Source: CAIQPV01 sp963719855
Lineage (GTDB): Bacteria; Pseudomonadota; Gammaproteobacteria; Burkholderiales; Gallionellaceae
Assembly (NCBI GenBank): GCA_963719855.1
Contig: CAVRDK010000002.1
Coordinates: 277,026 to 341,025, forward strand
Length of the DNA stretch: 64,000 nt
Reading direction: 5' to 3'
In this document: positions 24,947-32,651 of the stretch, in pieces
How positions within the stretch are numbered: position 1 is the stretch's first letter
How the letters are laid out: the number at the start of each line of letters is the position of its first letter
The notes under the pieces: model-generated
What the model was told of the DNA's origin: nothing
The model's database searches: none
The model's input: the letters and a program-made list of their open reading frames with translations, nothing else
Program-made: the position numbers and the translations under genes

Positions 24947-25837
24947 ATGCAGATTTCAGATTTTAAAAAGCTCGGCAATGCTTTCCTTTGCATCATCTCT
25001 CTGCTCGGCGTTTCTCCTATGGCGTTGGCGGAATGGATCGGCAATACCGATGTTGGCATCCGTCATGACAGCAACATCAACAACGCCCAAGTGACCGATA
25101 ACATCGTGAGTGTCTCTGCGCTCAACGCGGGCATTTCGGCGACAGGATTTTTTCCTCTGGAAAATGGCAACAGCCTGAGCGTCACCGGAGAATCCAGAGG
25201 CGAAGCATTTAACCACTACACCGGATTGAACAACGTATCCGTGGGGGCGGCACTTGCCTTCCGCAAGAAGTGGGCTCTGGGGGCTTACGCGCCCTGGACG
25301 GGTTTGTCCCTGTCTTCGACGTATTTGAACTTTGCCAATAATATCCGTAACGGGTGGCGAAACCAGATCGCGTTACGCGGCGGGAAGCGTGTCTTCGAAC
25401 GGTGGAATGTTCGCGCCGAATACATGGCCGAACGGCGCACCGCCGATAGTTTACAGCCGGATCAGCCGGGAATTTCGGGCGACGTATTCAGCCAGACCAG
25501 CCAAGCCATGACACTCAATGCAGCGTACACGTGGAGCGACAGCATGTTCCTTACGTTCGGCTCGCTGTTGCGTCACGGCGATGTGGTCGCATCCACAAGG
25601 GAGACGCTGAAAATTATCGCATCTTCAAAAGCTATTGCGGTAGACCCGGTGTTCGGGCCGGGTTTCTACGCCTACAGGATGACCGGGACTACTTATGGTC
25701 TGAATGCAGATATGAATTTTGCGGTGACTCACAGTAGCCTGTTGCGCGCTTCCATATCGCGTCAGCTGACCCATGCGGAAGGCGACAACAACTACGCCAA
25801 GAATATGACTATGTTTTCATGGAACCACGACTTTTAG
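24947..25837 (+). CDS. Outer-membrane beta-barrel-type protein
   Basis: This 296-residue protein has a signal peptide (LGNAFLCIISLLGVSPMALA) and a mature part of alternating amphipathic segments such as DVGIRHDSNINN, NSLSVTGESRGEAFNH, GLSLSSTYLNF, WNVRAEYMAERRTA, MTLNAAYTWSDSMFLTFGSL and SLLRASISRQLTHAEG. It ends in an aromatic residue (WNHDF), the usual C-terminal signal for barrel assembly. GGGAG precedes the ATG. It lies 10 bases upstream of a cupredoxin gene and downstream of the GGDEF-EAL gene. The DSNINNAQ start resembles sensors of the 'heavy-metal/alkane' barrel type only loosely; substrate unknown. Confidence 0.75.
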   Translation: MQISDFKKLGNAFLCIISLLGVSPMALAEWIGNTDVGIRHDSNINNAQVTDNIVSVSALNAGISATGFFPLENGNSLSVTGESRGEAFNHYTGLNNVSVGAALAFRKKWALGAYAPWTGLSLSSTYLNFANNIRNGWRNQIALRGGKRVFERWNVRAEYMAERRTADSLQPDQPGISGDVFSQTSQAMTLNAAYTWSDSMFLTFGSLLRHGDVVASTRETLKIIASSKAIAVDPVFGPGFYAYRMTGTTYGLNADMNFAVTHSSLLRASISRQLTHAEGDNNYAKNMTMFSWNHDF

Positions 25838-25847
25838 AGGTATCAAC

Positions 25848-26513
25848 ATGCCCAAACTTAATTCAATCTTGCGTATTTTATTTGCTGGTCATCTGGCTGT
25901 CTGGGCAGTTCTGTCTAGCGCCGGGGAATTGCACGCCTTAGTCAAAGACCAAAACGGACAACCGGTAGAAGATGCGGTCGTGCTGGCCACGCCTGTTGAC
26001 GGCAAGAATGCATCGCTACCCAGACAAGCCCACAATGAAATGGACCAGATAGACAAGGAGTATGTGCCCCATGTGAAGGTGGTCACAGCTGGCTCCAAAG
26101 TGTATTTTCCCAACAAGGACAACATACGGCACCATGTTTATTCATTTTCGCCAACCAAGGTATTCGAACTGCCGCTCTATTCGGGCTACTCAGCGCCCCC
26201 CGTGCTGTTCGACAAAGCCGGGCAAGTCACCCTAGGATGCAACATCCATGACTGGATGCTTGGCTATATTTACGTTGCGGATACGCCGTTTTTCGGCAAG
26301 AGTGCGAAGGATGGCAAGATTATTATCGCCGATGTTCCTGTCGGAGAGTATTCGGTGCGGGTATGGCACCCTGACATGAAAGGGGCAGAGGAATCAACCA
26401 TGCGCAAGATTACACTGGACACTACTCAGACAGTAAACATGGAATGGCAGTTGACCCTGAAGCCGGTATTCAGGATACCACGGGCATCAGGTAGAACCGA
26501 TGCGGCTTATTGA
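25848..26513 (+). CDS. Exported cupredoxin-like ('methylamine utilization') protein
   Basis: This 221-residue exported protein has a signal peptide (LRILFAGHLAVWAVLSSAGEL) and a carboxypeptidase-regulatory-like first part (LHALVKDQNGQPVEDAVVLATPV). A plastocyanin-like fold follows. A complete type 1 copper site is visible: His in IRHHVYSFSP, then Cys, His and Met in LGCNIHDWMLGYIYV (C-x2-H-x2-M). Relatives are often labelled methylamine utilization proteins, but no mau genes are here. It follows the beta-barrel gene by 10 bases and probably forms an envelope electron-transfer or copper unit with it. Coupling to the GGDEF-EAL gene upstream is an inference. Confidence 0.8.
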   Translation: MPKLNSILRILFAGHLAVWAVLSSAGELHALVKDQNGQPVEDAVVLATPVDGKNASLPRQAHNEMDQIDKEYVPHVKVVTAGSKVYFPNKDNIRHHVYSFSPTKVFELPLYSGYSAPPVLFDKAGQVTLGCNIHDWMLGYIYVADTPFFGKSAKDGKIIIADVPVGEYSVRVWHPDMKGAEESTMRKITLDTTQTVNMEWQLTLKPVFRIPRASGRTDAAY

Positions 26514-26543
26514 CAATTGGACTACTGCCGGTTGATGGGTTGA

Positions 26544-26591
26544 TGCTAATGCATTCGCACGCGTAATAAATTATGTGCGGATGAATTAGCA
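26544..26591. repeat. GCTAATGCATTCGCAC palindrome
   Basis: GCTAATGCATTCGCAC is mirrored by GTGCGGATGAATTAGC around an AT loop. It resembles the palindrome at 40800-40857 and lies between convergent genes. Confidence 0.6.
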
Positions 26592-26626
26592 CTTACAAGA
26601 GTCGTCCAGCGCAATGAGAGTCTGAA

Positions 26627-27127
26627 TTACAGCGTCACTGGATAATCCGGTAATTCGTTGGGGTTGGCCTCTTGCGCAGGGAAATGCTGTTGCAGCACTG
26701 CGGTAATGGCAGCAATGCCTTCCAGCACACCACCTTCAAAGTCACCAGCGCGGAATTTTTTCTCCATGGCATGGCAGATGGCTTTCCAGTGCGCTTCCCC
26801 GACGCGGGCATGGATGCCACGATCCGCCACGATTTCCACTTTCCGGTCGGACAGCAGCAGGTAAATCAGCACACCGGAATTGTGTTCGGTATCCCATAAC
26901 CGTAGCTGCGAAAATATTTCCAGTGCCCGTTCGCGTGAGGAGGTACCAACAAGTAGGTGAGACCAGTCCAGCCCGGCTTCCACCGCGAAACGCAGTTGGC
27001 CCATGTGGTGGGATTCGGATTGATGGATGGCGGATGCGATACTATCCATGCTGTGCTTGGGGAAGCAGCGCGCCACTTGCCAGCGGCCTGCCATCAGATG
27101 TTTTATAGCGCGGATAATTTTTCTCAT
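26627..27127 (-). CDS. TPM-domain protein
   Basis: This 166-residue protein holds a single TPM domain: IASAIHQSESHHMGQLRFAVEAGLDW, RERALEIFSQLRLWDTEHNSGVLIYLLLSDRKVEIVADRGIHARV and WKAICHAMEKKFRAGDFEGGVLEGI. It lacks the signal peptide and Gly-rich tail of its upstream partner. TPM domains occur in photosystem II repair phosphatases and in many bacterial membrane-associated proteins of unclear role. It follows the YgcG-type gene without a gap and is the last gene of the lemA operon. Confidence 0.88.
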   Translation of the reverse strand: MRKIIRAIKHLMAGRWQVARCFPKHSMDSIASAIHQSESHHMGQLRFAVEAGLDWSHLLVGTSSRERALEIFSQLRLWDTEHNSGVLIYLLLSDRKVEIVADRGIHARVGEAHWKAICHAMEKKFRAGDFEGGVLEGIAAITAVLQQHFPAQEANPNELPDYPVTL

Positions 27128-27970
27128 TTACCAACTCCCCGAAGCGCCACCGCCACCGAACCCGCCTCCTCCGCCGGAGAACCCGCCCCCTCCGCCGAAA
27201 CCACCACTACTGAACCCACCTCCCCCGCCGAATCCGCCGCCCCATCCACGTCCGCCGCCAAGCGCAAAAACAAAGGCCATGATGCCGAGAATCACGGCGA
27301 ATAACATGCCGCCGCCCAGCAGCATGACGGCGAACCCGATTAGACCGCCGTTCACCAGCGAACCGGGAAAGGTGCCCAGCACACTGCGCAATATGACGCT
27401 GCCGATAATCGCGCCGAACAGCAGAAAAGGGATGAATGGCTCAATAGAGGAACTGTCACTGTATTTGCGCTGGGAGGCAGGCGCAGGCAACGCCTCGCCC
27501 TGTATGACCCCAATGATGCGCGTCATCCCGGCAACGATGCCGCCGTAGAAATCACCCTGCTTGAAATGCGGAGCAATATCATCTGCGACGATACGCTTGG
27601 CGATGACATCAGGAAGCACACCTTCCAGTCCATAACCGACTTCGATACGCAGTTTGTGATCATCCTTGGCGACCAGCAGCAGCACGCCGTCGTCCACTTT
27701 TTTGCGCCCCAGCTTCCACTGTTCGACGACGCGGATAGAGTATTGTTCGATGGTTTCCGGTTGCGTGGTCGGCACAATCAGCACGGCAATCTGGCTGCCC
27801 TTTTGCGCCTCGAAAGCCTGTAGTCTGGATTCCAGTGCGGCACGCTGTTCCGCCGTCAGCGTGCCGGTAAGGTCGGTGATGCGCGCGGTCAACGGCGGCA
27901 CAGCAACCTCGGCCTGCACCGCATACGGCAGCAGGCATAGCAGACAGAGAGTCAGCCAGCGCCTCATCAC
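27128..27970 (-). CDS. YgcG-type TPM-domain membrane protein
   Basis: This 280-residue protein has a signal peptide (RRWLTLCLLCLLPYAVQAEV), a TPM domain (about 30-160, with VVEQWKLGRKKVDDGVLLLVAKDDHKLRIEVGYGLEGVLPD), two to three hydrophobic segments (FLLFGAIIGSVILR and GLIGFAVMLLGGGMLFAVILGIMAFVFALGG) and a Gly/Ser/Phe-rich tail ending GGGGASGSW. This is the standard architecture of LemA-associated YgcG proteins. It starts 11 bases after lemA and is adjacent to the single-domain TPM gene. Function in the envelope is not established. Confidence 0.9.
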   Translation of the reverse strand: MMRRWLTLCLLCLLPYAVQAEVAVPPLTARITDLTGTLTAEQRAALESRLQAFEAQKGSQIAVLIVPTTQPETIEQYSIRVVEQWKLGRKKVDDGVLLLVAKDDHKLRIEVGYGLEGVLPDVIAKRIVADDIAPHFKQGDFYGGIVAGMTRIIGVIQGEALPAPASQRKYSDSSSIEPFIPFLLFGAIIGSVILRSVLGTFPGSLVNGGLIGFAVMLLGGGMLFAVILGIMAFVFALGGGRGWGGGFGGGGGFSSGGFGGGGGFSGGGGGFGGGGASGSW

Positions 27971-27981
27971 GAATCCTTAAC

Positions 27982-28572
27982 TTATTTGCCGAAATCGACT
28001 TTGGGTGCGGTCGAGATGGCCTTTTCGTTTTCCACCGTAAAGCTCGGCTTGGTCTTGTAGCCGAACATCATCGCCGTCAGGTTGTTGGGGAAGGTGCGCA
28101 CGGTCACGTTGTATTCCTTCACTGCTGTGATGTAACGGTCACGCGCTACGGTGATACGGTTTTCCGTGCCTTCCAGTTGTGCCTGCAAGTCGCGAAAAGA
28201 GGCATCTGCCTTGAGGTTGGGATAGTTTTCCGAAACCACCAGCAGGCGCGAAAGCGCCGAAGTCAGTTGACCCTGCGCCGCCTGAAACTTGGCGAATGCC
28301 TGCTCGTCCTTCACCAGTTCCGGCGTGGCCTGAATCGAACCAACCTTTGAACGTGCTTCCGTTACCGCTTCCAGCACTTCCTTTTCGTGCGAGGCGTAGC
28401 CCTTGACCACGTTGACCAGATTGGGCACCAGATCGGCGCGGCGCTGGTACTGGTTGATGACCTCGCTCCACTTGGCGGTCACCTCTTCGTCGTTGGCCTG
28501 GATGGTGTTGTATCCACAGCCGGAGAGCATCAGGGTGGAAAGCAGAATCAGAATAGTCAGTAAATTACGCAT
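27982..28572 (-). CDS. lemA: LemA family protein
   Basis: This 196-residue protein begins with a lipoprotein-like signal (LTILILLSTLMLSGCGYNTIQ, lipobox LSGC). The LemA coiled-coil helical body follows: WSEVINQYQRRADLVPNLVNVVKGYASHEKEVLEAVTEARSKV, LSRLLVVSENYPNLKADASFRDLQAQLEGTENRITVARDRYITAVKEYNVTVRTFPN. LemA proteins are widespread envelope proteins of unclear function. It is the first gene of the lemA-ygcG-TPM operon on the minus strand. Confidence 0.95.
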   Translation of the reverse strand: MRNLLTILILLSTLMLSGCGYNTIQANDEEVTAKWSEVINQYQRRADLVPNLVNVVKGYASHEKEVLEAVTEARSKVGSIQATPELVKDEQAFAKFQAAQGQLTSALSRLLVVSENYPNLKADASFRDLQAQLEGTENRITVARDRYITAVKEYNVTVRTFPNNLTAMMFGYKTKPSFTVENEKAISTAPKVDFGK

Positions 28573-28745
28573 GGCAGTTCCTTTCAGAAATTTCTATAGC
28601 CTGATATATAGGCTGTGCGGCAGAATTCTATAGCAGAGAGACCTGTAGCACGAAATTCATTTCGTTTGGCTAGGCTAACGCAAAAAGGTAATGTGATACT
28701 GACTCTTTTGACTATTTTGCTTTAGTCAGGATTGTTCAATAGGCT

Positions 28746-28828
28746 CAAACCCCCTCCAACTCCCCCTTGTCAGGGGAGGGCCAAACTGGCTCCTCCCCTG
28801 ACAAGGGGAGGTTGGGAGGGGTTTGGGT
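28746..28828. repeat. Large CAAACCCCCTCC palindrome
   Basis: CAAACCCCCTCCAACTCCCC with TTGTCAGGGGAGG is mirrored by CCTCCCCTGACAAGGGGAGG and TTGGGAGGGGTTTG. The arms are about 38 bases with only a few mismatches. It lies just after the stop end of the RlmN-like gene. Confidence 0.75.
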
Positions 28829-28835
28829 TTATGGA

Positions 28836-29840
28836 TTATCTTACTTTCACTGCGCGTGCGCGCAACTGCCCGCATGCCCCTTCGATCTCCTGCCCTGCTG
28901 AATCACGTACTCTGGCCATAATGCCTTGCTGGTGAAGTGTCCCCACCATCAATGCAATCCGTTCGGGTGAGGGGCGGCGATAGTCGAGTCCATCGACTGC
29001 GTTGAAGGGGATGAAGTTCATGACGGCGTATTTCCCGGAGAGCAGCTGGGCTATCCTTTCCACCTCGGCATCGCTGTCGTTGACGCCCTCGATCAACGTC
29101 CATTGATATTGCACCGGATAGGAGGTGGCGCGCGCATACACTTCGGCGCGTTCTACCAGTTCTTCGACAGCGATATGGGGTGCATGAGGCAGCAACTTAG
29201 TACGCAGAGTCGCATCGGTGGTGTGCAGTGACAGGGCGAGCGCCGGTTTTACTTTTTCCAGAGACAGGCGCACGAACACACGCGGGTCGCCGATCGTGGA
29301 GAAGACCAGATTCTTGTGCCCGATATTCCCTTGTGTGCCAAGCAGCTGGATTGCTTCAAGCACGTTGTCGAGATTGTGGGCCGGTTCACCTATGCCCATG
29401 AACACCACTTTGCTCACTGCGCGGCGTCGGCGGGCGAGTACCACCTGAGCGACGATCTCGGCGCTGCCGAGCTGGCGTTGCAAGCCGTTGCGGCCGCTCA
29501 TGCAAAACACACAGCCCACCGCACAACCCACCTGTGTCGATACGCACAGGCCGCCACGCGCCAGCAGCATACTCTCCACCATCTGACCATCACGCAGCTC
29601 TACTAACAGCCGTGCGACGCCTTCAGCAGCAGGATATTCACCGTGCAGTCGCGCCAGTCCATTCAGCTCCGCCTCAATGGCGGGCAATTCATTGCGCAGT
29701 GCAAGCGGAAAGAAAGTCTCTGCGGAACTATGCTTCCTGTCGTATGAGCGAACCTGACTCCAGCCGCGCAGCAGACGATCTTCGTGGCAGGGCTTGGCAC
29801 CGAGATCACGCAGGCGCTGACGAAGATGGGTGATGCGCAT
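28836..29840 (-). CDS. RlmN/Cfr-family radical SAM enzyme
   Basis: This 334-residue enzyme, counted from MRITHLRQRL, has the RlmN/Cfr fold. It shows ESMLLARGGLCVSTQVGCAVGCVFCMSGRNG with the radical SAM CxxxCxxC cluster motif, then VVFMGIGEPAHNLDNVLEAI, STIGDPRVFVRLS, ALSLHTTDATLRTKLLPHAP and the late Cys in IEGACGQL, which in RlmN/Cfr carries the methyl group. It should methylate an RNA adenine, but the short length and divergent N-terminus set it apart from housekeeping RlmN, so the substrate is uncertain. A longer in-frame start reaches 29921 but adds residues unlike the family. Confidence 0.85.
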   Translation of the reverse strand: MRITHLRQRLRDLGAKPCHEDRLLRGWSQVRSYDRKHSSAETFFPLALRNELPAIEAELNGLARLHGEYPAAEGVARLLVELRDGQMVESMLLARGGLCVSTQVGCAVGCVFCMSGRNGLQRQLGSAEIVAQVVLARRRRAVSKVVFMGIGEPAHNLDNVLEAIQLLGTQGNIGHKNLVFSTIGDPRVFVRLSLEKVKPALALSLHTTDATLRTKLLPHAPHIAVEELVERAEVYARATSYPVQYQWTLIEGVNDSDAEVERIAQLLSGKYAVMNFIPFNAVDGLDYRRPSPERIALMVGTLHQQGIMARVRDSAGQEIEGACGQLRARAVKVR

Positions 29841-30259
29841 CGGAGAGATCACTCCACTTGTATGGCGAAGATGGTTAGCTTTAAGATTTTTTCGACAATT
29901 TCCCCACGACGACTTTATCAATTTCTTTTCTCAAGCACTTTATCTCTAGTCGTTTTTCTAAAATCAATTCCATTTTCATTTCACACGCACTTGCAATAAT
30001 TTTTTGGGTCCCCTTTACTTGGGACGATCAATTTAATTACGTCGCCCTTGGGGTCGACCGATTTTATGTAAGCAAGAATTGCCTTTTTTGTTCTATGTTC
30101 ATATATTTTCTTAATTTCTGCGCTGCAACTTTTGAATTAAAGGGGGGCGAATTGTTTTTCTCCGCCGAGTATACCGCCCCTTGCTTTTTTAATCCCTCAT
30201 TCCGAAACGGCTTTATTTGATTGAATCTCAGGGGTAGGTCTATATCCGTAATATATTCA
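29841..30259. other. AT-rich intergenic region with a possible decayed gene
   Basis: This stretch is clearly richer in A+T than its surroundings. On the minus strand, 29981-30136 stays open for about 51 codons (FKSCSAEIKKIYEHRTKKAILAYIKS...) to a TGA stop. It has protein-like composition but no start codon. It could be the tail of a lost gene, perhaps once part of the adjacent toxin locus. No other feature is seen. Confidence 0.35.
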
Positions 30260-30552
30260 TCACTTGGATAGTTTTTTCCTTATCCAGCTTGGATTTCTGC
30301 GGCAATCAAGAACTGCGAATACGATGACTTCATCGTCAGCGACGCGATAATAAACAGCGAATGGAAAACGTTTGGAGAGTAGCCGGGGTAGCCCAGCACT
30401 ACGCGGTGCATCCCCGCAAAATAGGCCAGTGAGTCGATGTCGGAGTAGAGCGTATCCAGAAAATAGGTGCCGAGGCCGTCAGCTTGTGATTCGTAGAATC
30501 GGTGGCCGTCTTCGAGATCGTCCTCTGCGGTACCGAGGATTTTAATCCTCAT
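30260..30552 (-). pseudogene. ParE/RelE-type toxin, frameshifted
   Basis: The N-terminal half (MRIKILGTAEDDLEDGHRFYESQADGLGTYFLDTLYSDIDSLAYFAGMHRVVLGY) matches ParE-like toxins. The written frame then runs into unrelated residues and stops at 30280. In another frame the canonical end is intact: SKRFPFAVYYRVADDEVIVFAVLDCRRNPSWIRKKLSK, stopping at 30260. Adding one base to the four-G run at 30385-30388 (plus strand) joins them as GYPRLLSKRF. As written the toxin is inactive. It overlaps its antitoxin by 4 bp. Confidence 0.8.
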
Positions 30553-30770
30553 GAGACGTTTTTCTTGATTCTTTCTTTGGCTTCTTCCCAGTTTGATACG
30601 GTAGCCTTACCCGCATTCAATGCAGCTTCACGATCATTGAGGATGGCTCCGTGCCAAGCTGGGGATTCCAGATTCTTTTCGTTGCCAGCCATGTCCGCCC
30701 AGAGCATCTCCATTAAATCCAATTTTTGGGTGAATGAAAGCTGTGCAATGGGAACTTCGATTCTGTTCAT
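30549..30770 (-). CDS. Addiction-module antitoxin (ParE partner)
   Basis: This 73-residue protein matches the short 'addiction module protein' antitoxin family: IAQLSFTQKLDLMEMLWADMAGNEKNLESPAWHGAILNDREAALNAGKATVSNWEEAKERIKK. Family members pair with ParE/RelE-type toxins. The second of two tandem ATG codons (30770) is preferred, as AAGGAA lies 7 bases upstream; the first is at 30773. It overlaps the toxin gene by ATGA. It remains intact while the toxin is frameshifted. Confidence 0.88.
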   Translation of the reverse strand: MNRIEVPIAQLSFTQKLDLMEMLWADMAGNEKNLESPAWHGAILNDREAALNAGKATVSNWEEAKERIKKNVS

Positions 30771-30879
30771 CATATTTCCTTTCGTATGGCTAACGCGCCA
30801 ACTCAGTCAGGATAATTATAACGGGAACAACGGGTGACAAACTGCGGATTAACAAAATCACCAAGTTTAGCTATGTAGA

Positions 30880-30992
30880 CGCGTAGGCTGGGCTGAGTTT
30901 ACGATGCCCGGCATTTCACCACAAAGCTGGGGTTCGCAAGGCTCTCCTAAGTTTATCGAAGGGCTCACCGCCAGCCTACTTACAACAACACA
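30880..30992. repeat. Degenerate CTTCGATAAACTCAGG-family repeat, reverse orientation
   Basis: CTCTCCTAAGTTTATCGAAGGGCTCACC (about 30942-30970) is the reverse complement of the core in the repeats at 33.8 and 34.4 kb. It is flanked by GTAGGCTGG (30882) and CCAGCCTAC (about 30971), an inverted pair. Confidence 0.6.
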
Positions 30993-31089
30993 TCCGTAGT
31001 CTCCAAGCCCTCGTATGGAAAATCGGGGCCATGGTTTCCTGTAACTGAACTTAGAAACCGAGGCAAGTCCTAGGTTGTTATCGTCCGCA

Positions 31090-31770
31090 TCAATCAAACT
31101 TGTTGCGTAGTTTGTCGCGGTCGAACCACCACGCGTCGCCGACGATGGTGTCGACCAACAGCCCCAGACGCGGCAGGAATATCTGCGGATCGCGCAGTTC
31201 CAGCCTATTCATCCAACTATCGAGGGCGGCCTGGTCTCGCACATTGCTGTGGCGTTCCGCCACGTGTCCGATCAGGTTGTTGGCGAGAAAAGTCAGGCTT
31301 TCGTGTTTTGCATCATCGGCGCGCAGGTCGATCACATAACGTGCGGCGACTGCCGCGACTGCTGCGCCGTCCGAATTCCACGGCGTCTCGTCAACGACGT
31401 GCAACAGCAGTGCCAGCGTCAGCTCGGGGTCGACCGGGAAGCTGACCGACAGCCACACTCCCATGCCCAGCACCGCCATGGAGTCGGGCTGTTCGCACTG
31501 GTACAGCACATCGCAGGCCTCCACGGCATCCGGCCAGGCATCGCACTCCAGCGCGGTAGCGAAGGCTTCTCGCGCCAGAGCCCATGCTTCGGGTTTGCGC
31601 TCCAGTGCGACCAGGGTCTCCGCGAGATCGAGTTGTATGCGTGCGCGCGCCAGCGGCGTGGCGGCGGTCAGGTCGTTCAACTCGTGCAACTTCCCGGCTA
31701 GTTGTTTCGTCAGCGCAGTTCGCTCGCTGTCTTTCAGGCCGTCCTTGATATCGACAATATTCTCGCTCAT
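31090..31770 (-). CDS. Conserved-type helical protein, unknown function
   Basis: This 226-residue protein appears all-helical and acidic. Its N-terminal half looks TPR-like (ARIQLDLAETLVALERKPEAWALAREAFATALECDAWPDAVEACDVLYQC), followed by VWLSVSFPVDPELTLALLLHVVDETP and a Trp-rich end (IVGDAWWFDRDKLRNKFD). It has no signal peptide or membrane segment. It starts 11 bases after the small gene upstream, so the two form an operon on the minus strand, divergent from the S24-like gene. Family not recognised. Confidence 0.75.
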   Translation of the reverse strand: MSENIVDIKDGLKDSERTALTKQLAGKLHELNDLTAATPLARARIQLDLAETLVALERKPEAWALAREAFATALECDAWPDAVEACDVLYQCEQPDSMAVLGMGVWLSVSFPVDPELTLALLLHVVDETPWNSDGAAVAAVAARYVIDLRADDAKHESLTFLANNLIGHVAERHSNVRDQAALDSWMNRLELRDPQIFLPRLGLLVDTIVGDAWWFDRDKLRNKFD

Positions 31771-31781
31771 TCGGCGTAGTC

Positions 31782-32057
31782 CTACTCTTTGGTGGGGCTG
31801 ACGAAACTGATCACCTTCGCATGCGGTTGCTCGTCGTCCCGGTAGTAGGGTTTGGCCTGATCGAAGTTGAGCTTCTCGGCCAACTCCCTTTCACGATCCG
31901 AGATCAAGACAAAACAATCCTTGATGTTCTGAATGGTGCTTTCCGTCAGTGGATTGGGCCGCCCGCCGAGGGGCGTGACATCCCTGACGACGCTGCCCAG
32001 CGTTTTGCGCATCAGGCTCAAGATGCGTTGTTCCTTACTCAATTCTTCTATTTTCAT
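31782..32057 (-). CDS. Small conserved-type protein, unknown function
   Basis: This 91-residue cytoplasmic protein reads MKIEELSKEQRILSLMRKTLGSVVRDVTP...LTESTIQNIKDCFVLISDRERELAEKLNFDQAKPYYRD. It is mostly helical and charged. It lies directly upstream of the TPR-like gene and 162 bases from the divergent S24-like gene, so all three may share a regulatory region. No known motif was recognised. Confidence 0.7.
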   Translation of the reverse strand: MKIEELSKEQRILSLMRKTLGSVVRDVTPLGGRPNPLTESTIQNIKDCFVLISDRERELAEKLNFDQAKPYYRDDEQPHAKVISFVSPTKE

Positions 32058-32219
32058 GGTGAGGTATCGGTGTACATACAGGGTGCGACTTTACTGCAAC
32101 AAATGCGGCAAAGCTATGCCCCATTCGGGTAAGTGCCTGCCAAGCCCATGCAGCGAGTGTGTGCATCTGCTGCGGATTTGAAGTTATCATCCAGTTCCTT
32201 AAATCCGGAAGTTCTACTC

Positions 32220-32612
32220 ATGCAAACGCGCAAGCCGATCAACATCCCCGTTGTTTCCGCCACGCAGGAAAACGTCATGACCGACAGCAATTGTTCCGGC
32301 AACGAACTGGTCGCGCTGATGGTACTGGGCGACAGCATGGTGCCGGAATTCATAGAGGGTGAGATATTGGTCATCGAGATGGGGGCACCTGCAATAGATG
32401 GCTCATTCGTGATCAGTCAGGCAAACGAGGAATTCATCTTCCGTCAGCTCAAGCTTGATGAGCAAGGCGGCTGGCAGCTACATGCGCTCAACCCTGCTTA
32501 TCCCGATGTTGCCATCTCTGGTCTGGATACGATCAAGGGCGTGGTCGCCCACAAGAAAAAGCCTGGCTCGCGCAAGTCTGTCAAATACTACGTGCCGCAG
32601 TTGACTTTCTGA
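32220..32612 (+). CDS. S24/LexA-like peptidase-fold protein
   Basis: Counted from MQTRKPINIP at 32220, this is a 130-residue protein with a single S24 domain: ELVALMVLGDSMVPEFIEGEILVIEMGAPAIDGSFVISQANEEFIFRQLKLDEQGGWQLHALNPAYPDVAI. The Ser of the catalytic dyad is present in GDSM. The Lys of LexA (in TVKRL) appears as Arg in FIFRQL, so self-cleavage is doubtful. There is no DNA-binding domain. It could be a protease-like regulator or a structural relative. A longer in-frame start at 32133 lacks support. It is divergent from two unknown genes. Confidence 0.75.
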   Translation: MQTRKPINIPVVSATQENVMTDSNCSGNELVALMVLGDSMVPEFIEGEILVIEMGAPAIDGSFVISQANEEFIFRQLKLDEQGGWQLHALNPAYPDVAISGLDTIKGVVAHKKKPGSRKSVKYYVPQLTF

Positions 32613-32651
32613 AAAAAACGCGGGGTCAGGTCTCGGTTTGTAGCTTCAGCC

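Noticed and set aside
26957..27548. Pro-rich + strand open frames
   Set aside because: They are antisense to the Gly-rich tail of the YgcG-type gene.
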